DNA of 64,000 bases from Flavobacterium sp. 9AF (GTDB lineage Bacteria > Bacteroidota > Bacteroidia > Flavobacteriales > Flavobacteriaceae), in contig NZ_LR733556.1 of the NCBI RefSeq assembly GCF_902506265.1, positions 2,212,515 through 2,276,514 on the forward strand, read 5' to 3'. The translations under genes and the position numbers were made by a program. Shown here one piece after another: positions 16,728 to 25,300 of the stretch. Positions within the stretch are counted from its first letter, which is position 1; each line of letters opens with the position of its first letter. A model generated the notes under the pieces. That model was not told the DNA's origin. It was given only the letters and a program-made list of their open reading frames with translations, and searched no databases.

Positions 16728-17441
16728 TTATACAGTAATTCGAGCTAAATAATCAAAATGTTTTCCTTCTAAAATTAATTCACACTGTAACCCATTAGCG
16801 TAACAGGCATTTTGTAAGGTGTTATAATCAAGATATAACCAAGGAAAAGAGTCCTCAGTTTCATTTTTATATTGAATGCTAAATGTTAATTCTCCATAAT
16901 AACCTGTAGCAGGAACTTCATAAGCACCATCTTCATCTTGATCGAACATGTAAATAATATCAGAAGAATCAATTAAAATTTGTCCGTTTTGTTTTAATAA
17001 AGATTTTAACTGTTTTAAATGTTTCGCAATTTGTACAAGTGTACCAAAAATTCCGGTACCATTCATTAATAATAAAATAGTGTCGTATTTATTTTCTTCA
17101 TTAAAAGTATCTAAATCCAATATGTTTTTGACATAAGCCTTTTGTAAGCCTCTCAATTTACAGGTTTTTATGGCATTTGGTGAAATGTCAATACCCGTTA
17201 CATCATATCCTTTATTTTGAAGATATAAAGCATGACTTCCAGCTCCACAGCCCACATCTAATATTTTCCCTTTTGCTAATTGTAACGCTTTTTGCTCTAT
17301 TTTTGGCATTGCCTTAAAATCTCGAAACAAATAACCCACATCCATTTCGTCTGTATCACTAATGGAAGTATCGGTTATAATAGGCTCAGGATTATTATTC
17401 GTTTGATAATCTAAAATAGCTTTGCCAAAAAGATCTTTCAT
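16728..17441 (-). CDS. Class I SAM-dependent methyltransferase
   Basis: A 237-residue cytoplasmic methyltransferase. The SAM-binding motif I is KGKILDVGCGAGSHALYL near residue 59, with the acidic loop (VTGIDISPNA) and a motif IV-like region (YDTILLLMNGTG) following. The substrate cannot be inferred; the C-terminal half (GYYGELTFSIQYKNE, WLYLDYNTLQ) is typical of flavobacterial members. It stands alone, convergent with DUF2059 and divergent from the YkgJ gene. Confidence 0.85.
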   Translation of the reverse strand: MKDLFGKAILDYQTNNNPEPIITDTSISDTDEMDVGYLFRDFKAMPKIEQKALQLAKGKILDVGCGAGSHALYLQNKGYDVTGIDISPNAIKTCKLRGLQKAYVKNILDLDTFNEENKYDTILLLMNGTGIFGTLVQIAKHLKQLKSLLKQNGQILIDSSDIIYMFDQDEDGAYEVPATGYYGELTFSIQYKNETEDSFPWLYLDYNTLQNACYANGLQCELILEGKHFDYLARITV

Positions 17442-17532
17442 AAAAAAAGTTTAGGAGTTTAAAAATATAAGAATGTAAAGGTTTAAATTTGTTTAACTTT
17501 TGGTAAAAGACAATTGTAAACTTTAGTAAACC

Positions 17533-18027
17533 ATGTTAAACCAACTTGAACAGCTTCAAAAACAAGCCAAAGATAAGCATAACGAAAACAAAAAGTATTT
17601 CGATAAGCTAAAAAAGAAAACACCCAAAAATTTAGATTATGTAATGCAAGATTTACATGATGCTGAATTTAAAAAAACCGATTGTTTGGAGTGTGCCAAT
17701 TGTTGCAAAACCACAGGGCCTTTATTTACTACTGCCGATATTGAACGAATTTCTAAATTCTTTAGACAAAAACCACAACAATTTATAAACCAGTATTTGC
17801 GTATTGATGAAGATAATGATTATGTGTTGCAAAGTGTACCTTGTACTTTCTTAGATCAGGATAACAAATGCTTTATTTATGATGTTCGACCAAAAGCCTG
17901 TAGAGAATTTCCGCATACAGATCGTAAAAAGTTTCAACAAATTTCCAATTTAACTTTGAAAAATGTAGCTATTTGTCCGGCTGCTTTTAATATAGTGGAG
18001 AAAATGAAAGAAAAGTTACCATTGTAA
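17533..18027 (+). CDS. YkgJ-family cysteine cluster protein
   Basis: A 164-residue protein of the YkgJ/zinc- or iron-chelating CxxxxCxxCC family (UPF0153). The cluster is seen as CLECANCCKTTG near residue 49, then CTFLDQDNKCFIYDVRPKACREFP near 100-123 and a last cysteine in AICPAA. The conserved spacing suggests a bound metal or iron-sulfur centre. An N-terminal charged helix precedes it. Biochemical role unknown. It is convergent with the NamZ-like gene at 18052. Confidence 0.88.
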   Translation: MLNQLEQLQKQAKDKHNENKKYFDKLKKKTPKNLDYVMQDLHDAEFKKTDCLECANCCKTTGPLFTTADIERISKFFRQKPQQFINQYLRIDEDNDYVLQSVPCTFLDQDNKCFIYDVRPKACREFPHTDRKKFQQISNLTLKNVAICPAAFNIVEKMKEKLPL

Positions 18028-18051
18028 AAAATGACAGTTTTTTTTAGTTAA

Positions 18052-19284
18052 CTAATTTTCCTCATAAAGTAAATATGGTTTTCTCATTTCTTTAAAATGA
18101 TGTAATCCTTCTTTCCATGATGCTCTAATTGCTTGTTCTGACATTCCCTTTTCAATTTGTTCTTGTAATTTCTTTGTTCCTGCTAGCTTAGTGAAGAATG
18201 GATTAAAAAATTTTGATTTATCAGCAGTTTCATTATAAGCTTTAATCAACCATTTTAATTCCAGCTGTTTAACTTTAGTGACTTTAGTTAAATCTTCACC
18301 ATAACATAATACACCATTATATAATGGATCTTTTGCTCCTTCATTGGGTTTTGGTGTAAAACTATAATCACTTTTTGGTATGTAAGGTGAACCATAAATT
18401 TGAAATTGAGTACTCGTTCCGCGCCCAACACTCACATTCGTGCCTTCAAAAAAACATAAACTTGCATACAAATTGATAGCTTGTGCATTTGGTAAATTGG
18501 GAGAAGGTTTAACTGGTAAAGCATACGATAAATTTTTAGTATAGTTCAAACAAGGAATAACTTTTAAAGAACATTGAATTCCTTCTTTTAACCATTTTTC
18601 ACCGTTTATCATTTGTGCATATTCACCTATGGTCATGCCATGTAAAATAGGAATTGTGTGCATTCCTACAAAACTGTGGTTTTCTTTCTCTAAAATGGGG
18701 CCATCTACAATATTTCCGTTTGGATTTGGTCTGTCCAAAACGATTACAGAAATCTTGTTTTCTGCGCAAGCTTCCATAATATAATGTAGGGTTGAGATAT
18801 AGGTATAAAAACGAGCGCCTACATCTTGTAGGTCAAAAACTAAAACATCAATATCGTTTAGTTGTTCTGCTTTGGGTTTCTTATTGGCACCGTACAAAGA
18901 AATAATAGGTAATCCTGTTGTAACGTCTTTGTCATTTTTTATAGTTTCACCAGCATCAGCAGTACCTCTAAAACCATGTTCTGGAGCAAATATTTTTTTT
19001 ACATTCATTTTTTTAGACAATAAAAAGTCTACTAAATGGGTACCGTCACTTAAAATTCCGGATTGGTTGGTTACAATTCCTATTTTTTTATTCTCTAATA
19101 AAGGTAAATACGCCTCATAATTATCAGCTCCAGTCTTTATTTCTTGAGAGGATAGTTTTTTGTTTGGAATTATATTTTCATTTCTATTTTGACTGACTTC
19201 AGTTTTTTTTACAGAATTTCCACAAGAAAAAATAAATAAAACCAAGAATAAAAATGTATTTTTGAACACCAATTTACTAAGCAT
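18052..19284 (-). CDS. DUF1343 lipoprotein, NamZ-like exo-N-acetylmuramidase
   Basis: About 410 residues with a lipoprotein signal (MLSKLVFKNTFLFLVLFIFSC). The mature part matches DUF1343, the family of the peptidoglycan exo-beta-N-acetylmuramidase NamZ. Motifs include GIVTNQSGILSDG, FAPEHGFRGTADAGE, DLQDVGARFYTY, LDRPNPNG and GRGTSTQFQIYGSP. It probably acts on cell-wall fragments from the outer or inner membrane surface. Start 19284 is chosen. Longer frames upstream run antisense through the neighbouring permease gene. Its start codon lies 7 bp from that of the divergent permease. Confidence 0.88.
   Translation of the reverse strand: MLSKLVFKNTFLFLVLFIFSCGNSVKKTEVSQNRNENIIPNKKLSSQEIKTGADNYEAYLPLLENKKIGIVTNQSGILSDGTHLVDFLLSKKMNVKKIFAPEHGFRGTADAGETIKNDKDVTTGLPIISLYGANKKPKAEQLNDIDVLVFDLQDVGARFYTYISTLHYIMEACAENKISVIVLDRPNPNGNIVDGPILEKENHSFVGMHTIPILHGMTIGEYAQMINGEKWLKEGIQCSLKVIPCLNYTKNLSYALPVKPSPNLPNAQAINLYASLCFFEGTNVSVGRGTSTQFQIYGSPYIPKSDYSFTPKPNEGAKDPLYNGVLCYGEDLTKVTKVKQLELKWLIKAYNETADKSKFFNPFFTKLAGTKKLQEQIEKGMSEQAIRASWKEGLHHFKEMRKPYLLYEEN
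19257..19264 (+). promoter_or_regulatory. Candidate -7 element for the permease gene
   Basis: TATTTTTG at 19257-19264 lies inside the 5' end of the divergent NamZ-like gene and 27 nt before TTG 19292. A TTG at 19262 falls inside this element and is therefore an unlikely start. Confidence 0.4.
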
Positions 19285-19291
19285 AAACAGA

Positions 19292-20524
19292 TTGAATTTA
19301 GAATATTTTATAGCCAAAAGGCTTGTTACCACTAAAAAGGATAAAAGTAGTGTTTCTTCTCCAATTATTAAAATTGCAATCACGGCAATTGCAATTGGAG
19401 TAATAATGATGATTATTTCGGTTGCAACAGGTATAGGTTTGCAAAAAAAAATCAGGGATAAAGTTTCTGCTTTCAACGGTCATGTTATCATTTCAAATCA
19501 TGATGATAATCAATCACAAGTAAGCACTGTTCCTATTTCAATCCAACAAGATTTTTATCCCACATTTTCTTCAGTTACTGGTGTAACACATATTCAAGCT
19601 GTAGCTACCAAAGCTGCAATGATACGTACCGAAGCAACGGTCGAAGGTATTATTTTTAAAGGCGTTGGTAATGATTATAAATGGGACAATATAGCTGAAT
19701 ATTTAGTGGAAGGTGAATTGCCTAATATGACTAATAAGTTAACCGATGATGTTGTTATTTCCCAGTATTTAGCCAAAAGATTAAATCTAAAACTTCATGA
19801 CGTTTGTAGAACTTATTTTATCAAACAAGATAATCAAGGCTATAATCTAAGAAGTTTTAAAATAGTTGGGATATTTAATTCAGGGTTCCAAGAGTTTGAT
19901 GCTAATTTTATGTTAGGTGATCTCAGACATGTTCAAAAAATAAACAAATGGGAAAAAGATGAGGTGGGTTCCTTTGAAGTTTTTCTAAACGATTTTTCTC
20001 AGATTGAGCAAAAAGGACAAGAAATCTATAAAGAAATACCGCCTACTTATAATAGTATTACTATTTTGGATAAGTATTACAGCATCTTTGAATGGTTGAA
20101 GCTTTTCGATTTTAATATTATTGTTATTTTAGTAGTAATGATTTTGGTTTCTACTATTAATATGATAGTCGCATTATTAGTACTTATTTTAGAACGAACA
20201 CAAATGATAGGTATTCTTAAAGCAGTCGGAGCTAGTAATTGGAATGTTCGAAAAATATTTATGTACAATGCAGGGCATTTAATTGTGAGAGGTTTGCTGT
20301 GGGGTAATGCCATTGCTCTAGTATTACTTTTGCTACAGAAATATTTTGGGTTGATAAAACTTGATCCTGAAAATTATTATGTGAGTGAAGCCCCAGTAGA
20401 TATTAATATACTCTATATTGTATTGATTAATTTAGGAACTATAATTATTTGTTTGTTAATATTAATCATCCCTTCCTATATAATAACAAAAATAACTCCA
20501 GTTAAAGCCATTCGATTCGATTAA
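19292..20524 (+). CDS. FtsX/LolE-type ABC transporter permease
   Basis: A 410-residue inner-membrane permease of the MacB/LolCE fold: one N-terminal transmembrane segment (IAITAIAIGVIMMIISVATGIGL), a large periplasmic domain of about 210 residues, then three C-terminal membrane segments. NLEYFIAKRL and LERTQMIGILKAVGASNWNVRKIF are the classic LolE-like signatures. No ATPase gene is adjacent, so it must share an ATPase encoded elsewhere. Start TTG 19292 gives the normal family N-terminus; a longer TTG start at 19262 overlaps a promoter element. Lipoprotein export is possible but unproven. Confidence 0.85.
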   Translation: MNLEYFIAKRLVTTKKDKSSVSSPIIKIAITAIAIGVIMMIISVATGIGLQKKIRDKVSAFNGHVIISNHDDNQSQVSTVPISIQQDFYPTFSSVTGVTHIQAVATKAAMIRTEATVEGIIFKGVGNDYKWDNIAEYLVEGELPNMTNKLTDDVVISQYLAKRLNLKLHDVCRTYFIKQDNQGYNLRSFKIVGIFNSGFQEFDANFMLGDLRHVQKINKWEKDEVGSFEVFLNDFSQIEQKGQEIYKEIPPTYNSITILDKYYSIFEWLKLFDFNIIVILVVMILVSTINMIVALLVLILERTQMIGILKAVGASNWNVRKIFMYNAGHLIVRGLLWGNAIALVLLLLQKYFGLIKLDPENYYVSEAPVDINILYIVLINLGTIIICLLILIIPSYIITKITPVKAIRFD

Positions 20525-20529
20525 TTTTC

Positions 20530-20655
20530 AGGAGCACGGTTTTGGTAAGATAAAGATTTATGTTCCTGCTTTTCGTTGTATCTTTTTATTTTTAGGTAAA
20601 AAAATAAAAAGGATGCCACTACAATCGGGGCTAAGCGAGTGGTTTTGTTTTTCAA
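20530..20655. repeat. Dispersed palindromic intergenic repeat, copy B
   Basis: Second copy of the element at 1274-1360: TTCCTGCT at 20563-20570, CGTT, TATC plus a T-run, then an A-rich arm to AAAAAGGAT, CCACT, AATCGGGGCTA. TATCTTTTTATTTTT and AAAAAATAAAAAGGAT can pair into a long stem. It lies directly after the permease stop, convergent to a small lipoprotein gene. Confidence 0.65.
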
Positions 20656-20696
20656 GAGTCTTTTTTTTATATCATATATATAGTACAGTCATGTTA

Positions 20697-20849
20697 TTAG
20701 AAAATATCATTTGTAATTGCTAATTTTTTGAAATTTTTAATACTATCATAAACAGTTTTTAAAGCGGTATTTTTATCATTTCGAATTTCTTGTTTTTTAC
20801 AAGTAAGAAATATTATTAAGATAATTAAAAGTGGAACTTTATATTTCAT
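20697..20849 (-). CDS. Very small lipoprotein (50 residues)
   Basis: A short reading frame below usual cut-offs. It begins MKYKVPLLIILIIFLTCKKQ, a compact signal peptide with a cysteine at residue 17 followed by two lysines, as in many flavobacterial lipoproteins. The remaining 30 residues (EIRNDKNTALKTVYDSIKNF...) are polar and helical. Its ATG lies 5 bp after the YdeI-family gene stop on the same strand, so it is likely cotranscribed with it. No family is recognised. Confidence 0.6.
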   Translation of the reverse strand: MKYKVPLLIILIIFLTCKKQEIRNDKNTALKTVYDSIKNFKKLAITNDIF

Positions 20850-20854
20850 TTTGT

Positions 20855-21427
20855 TTACCTATACTTATCATTAAGACCGATATTTGCTAGGATCATGGGT
20901 TTGATTTTTTCAATTCGGGCTAGTTTTGTTTTTTCTTGCTTTGCAGTAGCAATATATTCAGTGAATTCGTTTTGTTTGTATTGGGTAAACAAAAGAAATG
21001 CTTTTTTTAATTCTGGATTGGCTTCCAATTCATTTTCTAATGCTTCCGAATAGAAGTTTAGCTTCTCTGGTTTTATACTTAATCCTTTGTCTTCAATTGC
21101 AATGGCTTCTTTTATATAACTTAAAATCGTTTTTTCATCTATGTCTTCTTTGGATTGAAAACGCATTTGTCTTTGCGATTTTGTTTTGCCTTCTTGGGCA
21201 TTCACCAGTAATTTTTTGTCATCTTTTAAAAATACGCCATTAAAAAACCACAAACCAAAATAAGATTTAAAACCACCAATTCCTATAATGTTTTTGTTGT
21301 TATGAGTATAAACGGCTGTTCCCCATTTTGTTGTTTCGACTAAATCGGTTTTTTCGATAATGGACTTTAAAGTTTCTAGTTCTTCAGTCCATTGATTGGT
21401 CTTATCCCAAACTTTTTTTTCTGACAT
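20855..21427 (-). CDS. YdeI/OmpD-associated (DUF1801-like) protein
   Basis: A 190-residue cytoplasmic protein. The first half, with TTKWGTAVYTHNNKNIIGIGGFKSYFGLWFFNG, fits the DUF1801 fold. The C-terminal helical part, with NPELKKAFLLFTQYKQNEFTEYIATAKQEKTKLARIEKI, matches the YdeI/OmpD-associated family tail. Biochemical role unknown. It lies after the pepT terminator and is followed at 5 bp by a tiny lipoprotein gene. Confidence 0.82.
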   Translation of the reverse strand: MSEKKVWDKTNQWTEELETLKSIIEKTDLVETTKWGTAVYTHNNKNIIGIGGFKSYFGLWFFNGVFLKDDKKLLVNAQEGKTKSQRQMRFQSKEDIDEKTILSYIKEAIAIEDKGLSIKPEKLNFYSEALENELEANPELKKAFLLFTQYKQNEFTEYIATAKQEKTKLARIEKIKPMILANIGLNDKYR

Positions 21428-21435
21428 AGAATTGT

Positions 21436-21465
21436 GTATAAAAAAGAGGAAGCTTGCTTCCTCTT
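21436..21465 (-). terminator. Intrinsic terminator after pepT
   Basis: AAGAGGAAGC (21444-21453) is mirrored by GCTTCCTCTT (21456-21465). Read on the minus strand the stem is followed by a T-run, 7 bp after the pepT stop. Confidence 0.85.
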
Positions 21466-21471
21466 ATAGTA

Positions 21472-22710
21472 TTATTTTTGAGCCGTTAATTCTGCAATTT
21501 TAACGATAACTTCTGTTGCTTTTACCATGCTTTCTACAGGAACATATTCATATTTACCATGGAAATTGTGTCCTCCTGCAAATATATTTGGGCAAGGCAA
21601 TCCTTTATAGGATAATTGTGAACCGTCTGTTCCTCCGCGAATGGGTTTAATAATTGGGGTAATCCCCACTTCTTTCATCGCTTTTTCTGCAATTTCAACA
21701 ATATGAAAAACAGGTTCTACTTTTTCACGCATATTATAATATTGATCTTTTACTTCTGCGATACAAATGGCTTCTCCAAATTGTTTTGCATATTGATTGT
21801 TTATTTTGGTAGCTATGGTATGAATTAATTCTTTTCTAGCTTCAAAAAGATCTTTATCATGATCTCTTATAATCAGTTGTAAAACGGTTTCTTCTATACT
21901 TCCATTTAAATGATGCACGTGAAAAAAGCCTTCATAATCACTAGTTCTTTCAGGAACTTCATTTTCAGGAAGCGCTGAGATAAATTCGTTAGCTAAAAGC
22001 ATAGAATTAATCATCTTCCCTTTTGCATAACCAGGATGTACGCTTTTTCCTTTAAAAGTAATTTTGGCTCCAGCGGCATTAAAATTTTCATATTCTAATT
22101 CGCCTATTTGACTTCCATCCATAGTGTACGCCCAATCGCAACCGAATTTTTCTACATCAAATTTATGAGCACCACGACCAATTTCTTCGTCTGGTGTAAA
22201 ACCAACACGAATTTTACCATGTTTAATTTCTGGATGTTGGATTAAATATTCCATAGCACTTACAATTTCGGTAATTCCTGCTTTATCATCTGCACCTAAA
22301 AGCGTTGTGCCATCTGTAGTAATAAGTGTTTGTCCTTTATAAAGTAACAAATCTTCAAAGTAAGCTGGGGATAAAACAATATTTTGCACTGCATTTAACA
22401 CAATATCTTTACCGTCGTAATTTTCTATAATTTGCGGTTTAACATTGGCACCTGTAAAATCTGGAGTGGTGTCAAAATGTGAAACAAAACCAATTGTTGG
22501 TACTTCATGATCTACATTACTTGGTAAAGTAGCCATTATGTAAGCATTTTCGTCAATGGTAACTTCTTGTAGACCAATTTGTTTTAATTCTTCCACTAAT
22601 TGATTGGCTAAATCCCATTGTTTTGCTGTACTTGGAGTGGTGTTTGAATTTGGATCTGATTCGGTATCAACCGTTACATAACTGATAAAACGATCTATAA
22701 TATGTTGCAT
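21472..22710 (-). CDS. pepT: Peptidase T (tripeptide aminopeptidase)
   Basis: A zinc aminopeptidase of family M20 that removes N-terminal residues from tripeptides. Length 412 is typical. [18 protein letters not shown] carries the first zinc histidine and catalytic aspartate. [14 protein letters not shown] gives the bridging aspartate, and [14 protein letters not shown] the general-base glutamates. The dimerisation-domain histidine is in [28 protein letters not shown] is diagnostic for PepT. Cytoplasmic; it is followed by its own terminator. Confidence 0.96.
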   Translation of the reverse strand: MQHIIDRFISYVTVDTESDPNSNTTPSTAKQWDLANQLVEELKQIGLQEVTIDENAYIMATLPSNVDHEVPTIGFVSHFDTTPDFTGANVKPQIIENYDGKDIVLNAVQNIVLSPAYFEDLLLYKGQTLITTDGTTLLGADDKAGITEIVSAMEYLIQHPEIKHGKIRVGFTPDEEIGRGAHKFDVEKFGCDWAYTMDGSQIGELEYENFNAAGAKITFKGKSVHPGYAKGKMINSMLLANEFISALPENEVPERTSDYEGFFHVHHLNGSIEETVLQLIIRDHDKDLFEARKELIHTIATKINNQYAKQFGEAICIAEVKDQYYNMREKVEPVFHIVEIAEKAMKEVGITPIIKPIRGGTDGSQLSYKGLPCPNIFAGGHNFHGKYEYVPVESMVKATEVIVKIAELTAQK

Positions 22711-22753
22711 TTCTTTTTTTAATTTTGATGTAAATATACTTTTTTACTCCCTT

Positions 22754-24781
22754 TTATTCAATAAGACCAGCTCTTTTTAACAAAGCGTCTGGTTTGGGTT
22801 CCTGACCTCTAAATCTTTTATACAACGTCATAGGATGTTCTGTTCCTCCTTTAGACAAAACATTTTCTTTAAATTTTGTTGCTACTTCCTTATCGAAAAT
22901 TCCCTTTTCTTGAAAATAAGCAAAGGCATCCGCATCTAACACTTCGGCCCATTTGTAACTATAATATCCAGAAGAATAACCTCCTTGGAATATATGTGAA
23001 AATGAAGTACTCATACAGTTTTCTGCAACATCAGGGTATAATTTCGTACTTTCAAAAGCTTTTTCTTCAAAACTTTTTACATCATTTATTGGAGTAGCTT
23101 TACCATGATATGCCATGTCTAATAAACCAAAGCTTAATTGTCTCATAGTAGCCATTCCTTCCAAGAAGCTCGCACTTTCTTTAATTTTTTCAACATATTC
23201 TTGTGGAATAATTGTTCCAGTTTCATAATGTTTTGCAAATAAAGCTAATGCTTCAGGTTCGTAACACCAATTTTCCATAATCTGACTTGGTAATTCCACA
23301 AAATCCCAATATACTGATGTTCCTGATAAACTAGGATACGTCGTATTCGCTAACATACCATGTAACCCATGACCAAATTCATGAAACAGAGTCGTTACTT
23401 CGTTAAAAGTTAATAGCGATGGTTTGGTTGGAGTAGGAGGCGTAAAATTACAAACATTTGAAATGTGTGGTCGTTCGTTTACTCCATCTTTAATATATTG
23501 CGATTTAAAAGAGGTCATCCAAGCACCATTTCTTTTTCCTTTTCTTGGAAAGAAATCGGTATAAAATAAAGCAACTAAATTATTTTCAAAGTCCAATACT
23601 TCAAATGTTTGTACATCTGGATGGTATTTATCGATATCGAAAACCTCTTTAAAAGTAATACCATATAATTTTTCGGCAATCGTAAAAGCACCTTGTAATA
23701 CGTTTTCTAACTTAAAATAAGGTTTTAGTTTTTCGTCGTCGAGATTGAATAATTTTTGTTTTAACTTTTCTGAATAATAAGCACCATCCCATTTTTCTAA
23801 GTGATCAATTCCGTCTAAATCTTTAGCAAATTGCGTAAGTTCTTCAAATTCTTTCCTTGCGGCTGGTTTTGCTTTTTCTAACATGTCATTCAAAAAAGAA
23901 ATTACTTTTTCTGGATTTTGAGCCATTCTTTCTTCCAAAACAAAATGAGCATGAGTGGCATATCCTAAAAGATTGGCTCTTTCATGCCTTAAACGTACTA
24001 TATCTTTTATGTTGTTTTGATTGTTGTATGAATTGTCTTGAAATGCTTTTTTACCGGCTGCAATACTGATTTCTTTTCGTAACTCACGATTTTCGACATA
24101 GGTTACAAACGGTAAATAACTTGGAAAATCTAACGTGAAAACCCAACCGGCTACTGATTTTGATTGTGCTAATGCAGCTGCTGCTTCTTTGGCTCCTTCA
24201 GGTAAGCCTTTTAAATCAGCTTCGTTGGTAATATGTAATTGGTAATTGTTAGTTTCAGCTAATACATTTTCACCAAAAGTCAATTTGAGTTTGGCTAATT
24301 GAGTATCAATTTCTCTTAATTTGGTCTTTTGTTGTTCATCAAGTAAGGCACCATTTCTTACAAAGCCTTTGTATTTTTTATCCAACAACGTTTTTTGTTC
24401 TAATGTTAAATTAGCTTGGTCTTGAGCATCATAAACTAACTTTATTTTTTTAAATAAATCTTCATTTAGTGTAACGTCGTTACTAAATTCTGTTAATAAA
24501 GGGGAAACTTCTTGTGCTATTTTTTGCATTTCTTCAGAAGTTTCTGCCGAATTTAAATTGAAAAAAATACTCGAAACACGATCCAATTGACTTCCAGAAA
24601 AATCTAAAGCGGCAACGGTGTTTTCAAATGTAGGCTGTTCAGGATTATTTATAACTGCATTAATTTCTTCTTTAGCATCCTTAATAAGTTGGATAAAAGC
24701 GAGTTTATAATCTTTATTTTCAATTTTTGTAAAAGGAGCAGTTTGATATTTGGTAGAAAATTTTTGTGTTAAGATATTCAT
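22754..24781 (-). CDS. M3-family oligopeptidase (Dcp/PrlC type)
   Basis: A 675-residue zinc metallopeptidase of the thimet oligopeptidase/peptidyl-dipeptidase family. The catalytic HEFGH motif (TLFHEFGHGLHGML) is near residues 465-470, with the third ligand glutamate in WDFVELPSQIMENW about 28 residues on. PRKGKRNGAWMTSF and SFSHIFQGGYSSGYYSY are typical of Dcp. No signal peptide, so it is probably cytoplasmic. Start ATG 24781 (MNILTQKFSTKYQTAPF) is chosen. A longer frame to 24883 would run back through the promoter of the divergent small RNA. Confidence 0.93.
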   Translation of the reverse strand: MNILTQKFSTKYQTAPFTKIENKDYKLAFIQLIKDAKEEINAVINNPEQPTFENTVAALDFSGSQLDRVSSIFFNLNSAETSEEMQKIAQEVSPLLTEFSNDVTLNEDLFKKIKLVYDAQDQANLTLEQKTLLDKKYKGFVRNGALLDEQQKTKLREIDTQLAKLKLTFGENVLAETNNYQLHITNEADLKGLPEGAKEAAAALAQSKSVAGWVFTLDFPSYLPFVTYVENRELRKEISIAAGKKAFQDNSYNNQNNIKDIVRLRHERANLLGYATHAHFVLEERMAQNPEKVISFLNDMLEKAKPAARKEFEELTQFAKDLDGIDHLEKWDGAYYSEKLKQKLFNLDDEKLKPYFKLENVLQGAFTIAEKLYGITFKEVFDIDKYHPDVQTFEVLDFENNLVALFYTDFFPRKGKRNGAWMTSFKSQYIKDGVNERPHISNVCNFTPPTPTKPSLLTFNEVTTLFHEFGHGLHGMLANTTYPSLSGTSVYWDFVELPSQIMENWCYEPEALALFAKHYETGTIIPQEYVEKIKESASFLEGMATMRQLSFGLLDMAYHGKATPINDVKSFEEKAFESTKLYPDVAENCMSTSFSHIFQGGYSSGYYSYKWAEVLDADAFAYFQEKGIFDKEVATKFKENVLSKGGTEHPMTLYKRFRGQEPKPDALLKRAGLIE

Positions 24782-24829
24782 TTCTATAATGTGTTTCTGT
24801 GTTTTAAAATTATTAAAATCGATAAAAAG

Positions 24830-24860
24830 TTTGTTTTTACCGATAAAAAGGTTAAATTTG
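24830..24860 (+). promoter_or_regulatory. Promoter of small RNA unit 1
   Basis: TTTG (24830-24833), exactly 19 nt, then TAAATTTG (24853-24860): a full match to the Bacteroidota TTTG-N19-TAnnTTTG promoter. It points away from the M3 peptidase gene into a stretch with no protein gene. Confidence 0.75.
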
Positions 24861-24865
24861 TTTTT

Positions 24866-24969
24866 GTAAAGTTTTTTTAACAAGAACTTTTACCCTTTTC
24901 AATTGATTTTTTATAGTTGTCACTTAAATGTGAAAAAATTTCCCGATGTTCCTGCATCGGGTTTTTTTT
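24866..24969 (+). ncRNA. Candidate small RNA, copy 1 of a tandem pair
   Basis: About 100 nt between a consensus promoter (24830-24860) and a terminator (24942-24969), with no sensible reading frame. It shares with 25184-25300 the block TATAGTTGTCACTTAAnTGTGAA (24912-24934) plus an upstream AACAAG...CTTTT region. Spacing from promoter to block is similar (52 against 56 nt). TCAC/GTGA in the block can form a small hairpin with a 6-nt loop, and the only internal difference lies in that loop. The end is TCCCGATG/CATCGGG plus a T-run. Family not identified. Confidence 0.65.
24942..24969 (+). terminator. Terminator of small RNA unit 1
   Basis: CCCGATG (24942-24948), loop TTCCTG, CATCGGG (24955-24961), then eight T residues. 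Confidence 0.85.
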
Positions 24970-25147
24970 CAAAAATACTAATTTATCTTCAATCTTATTT
25001 TAGTTGATTGCTACTTTTCCTCATCAAATTCTATGTGATTTTTCGTACTATTTATAGGTAATAAATGTGAAAAATGTAAGAATTTTATTTAAAAAATATG
25101 GCTTTTAGGTTTTTTTTGAAAAAACATAAAAAATACCCGACAAAATG

Positions 25148-25178
25148 TTTGTTTTATACGATTAACTGATTATATTTG
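25148..25178 (+). promoter_or_regulatory. Promoter of small RNA unit 2
   Basis: TTTG (25148-25151), exactly 19 nt, then TATATTTG (25171-25178): a perfect match to the TTTG-N19-TAnnTTTG consensus, with the same architecture as the promoter at 24830-24860. Confidence 0.8.
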
Positions 25179-25183
25179 TGGTA

Positions 25184-25300
25184 ACAAAAAAGTTGTTACA
25201 ACAAGCCTTTTTGTTCCCAAAATAGAATTTTTTTTATAGTTGTCACTTAATTGTGAATAGATTTTTATCCCGATGTTATTGTTTGCGTCGGGATTTTTTT
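25184..25300 (+). ncRNA. Candidate small RNA, copy 2 of a tandem pair
   Basis: About 115 nt from a consensus promoter to a terminator at 25267-25300. The 5' part contains GTAACAAAAAAGTTGTTAC, which can fold back on itself. The conserved block TATAGTTGTCACTTAATTGTGAA (25234-25257) matches copy 1 except in its hairpin loop. The 3' end touches the stop codon of purE, which is transcribed in the opposite direction, so antisense effects on purE are limited to the last bases. No known RNA family could be assigned by eye; 6S-like and Flavo-type RNAs are possibilities. Confidence 0.7.
25267..25300 (+). terminator. Terminator of small RNA unit 2
   Basis: ATCCCGA (25267-25273) pairs with TCGGGAT (25288-25294), extended inward by wobble and G-C pairs, followed by a T-run. 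The T-run is on the plus strand, so it terminates the small RNA rather than purE. Confidence 0.8.

Noticed and set aside
19285-19476. 64-residue hydrophobic extension of the NamZ-like protein
   Set aside because: It runs antisense through the permease gene; a clean lipoprotein leader starts at 19284.
24782-24883. N-terminal extension of the M3 peptidase
   Set aside because: It is Lys/Asn/Phe-rich with no family match and overlaps the small-RNA promoter; the family start is at 24781.
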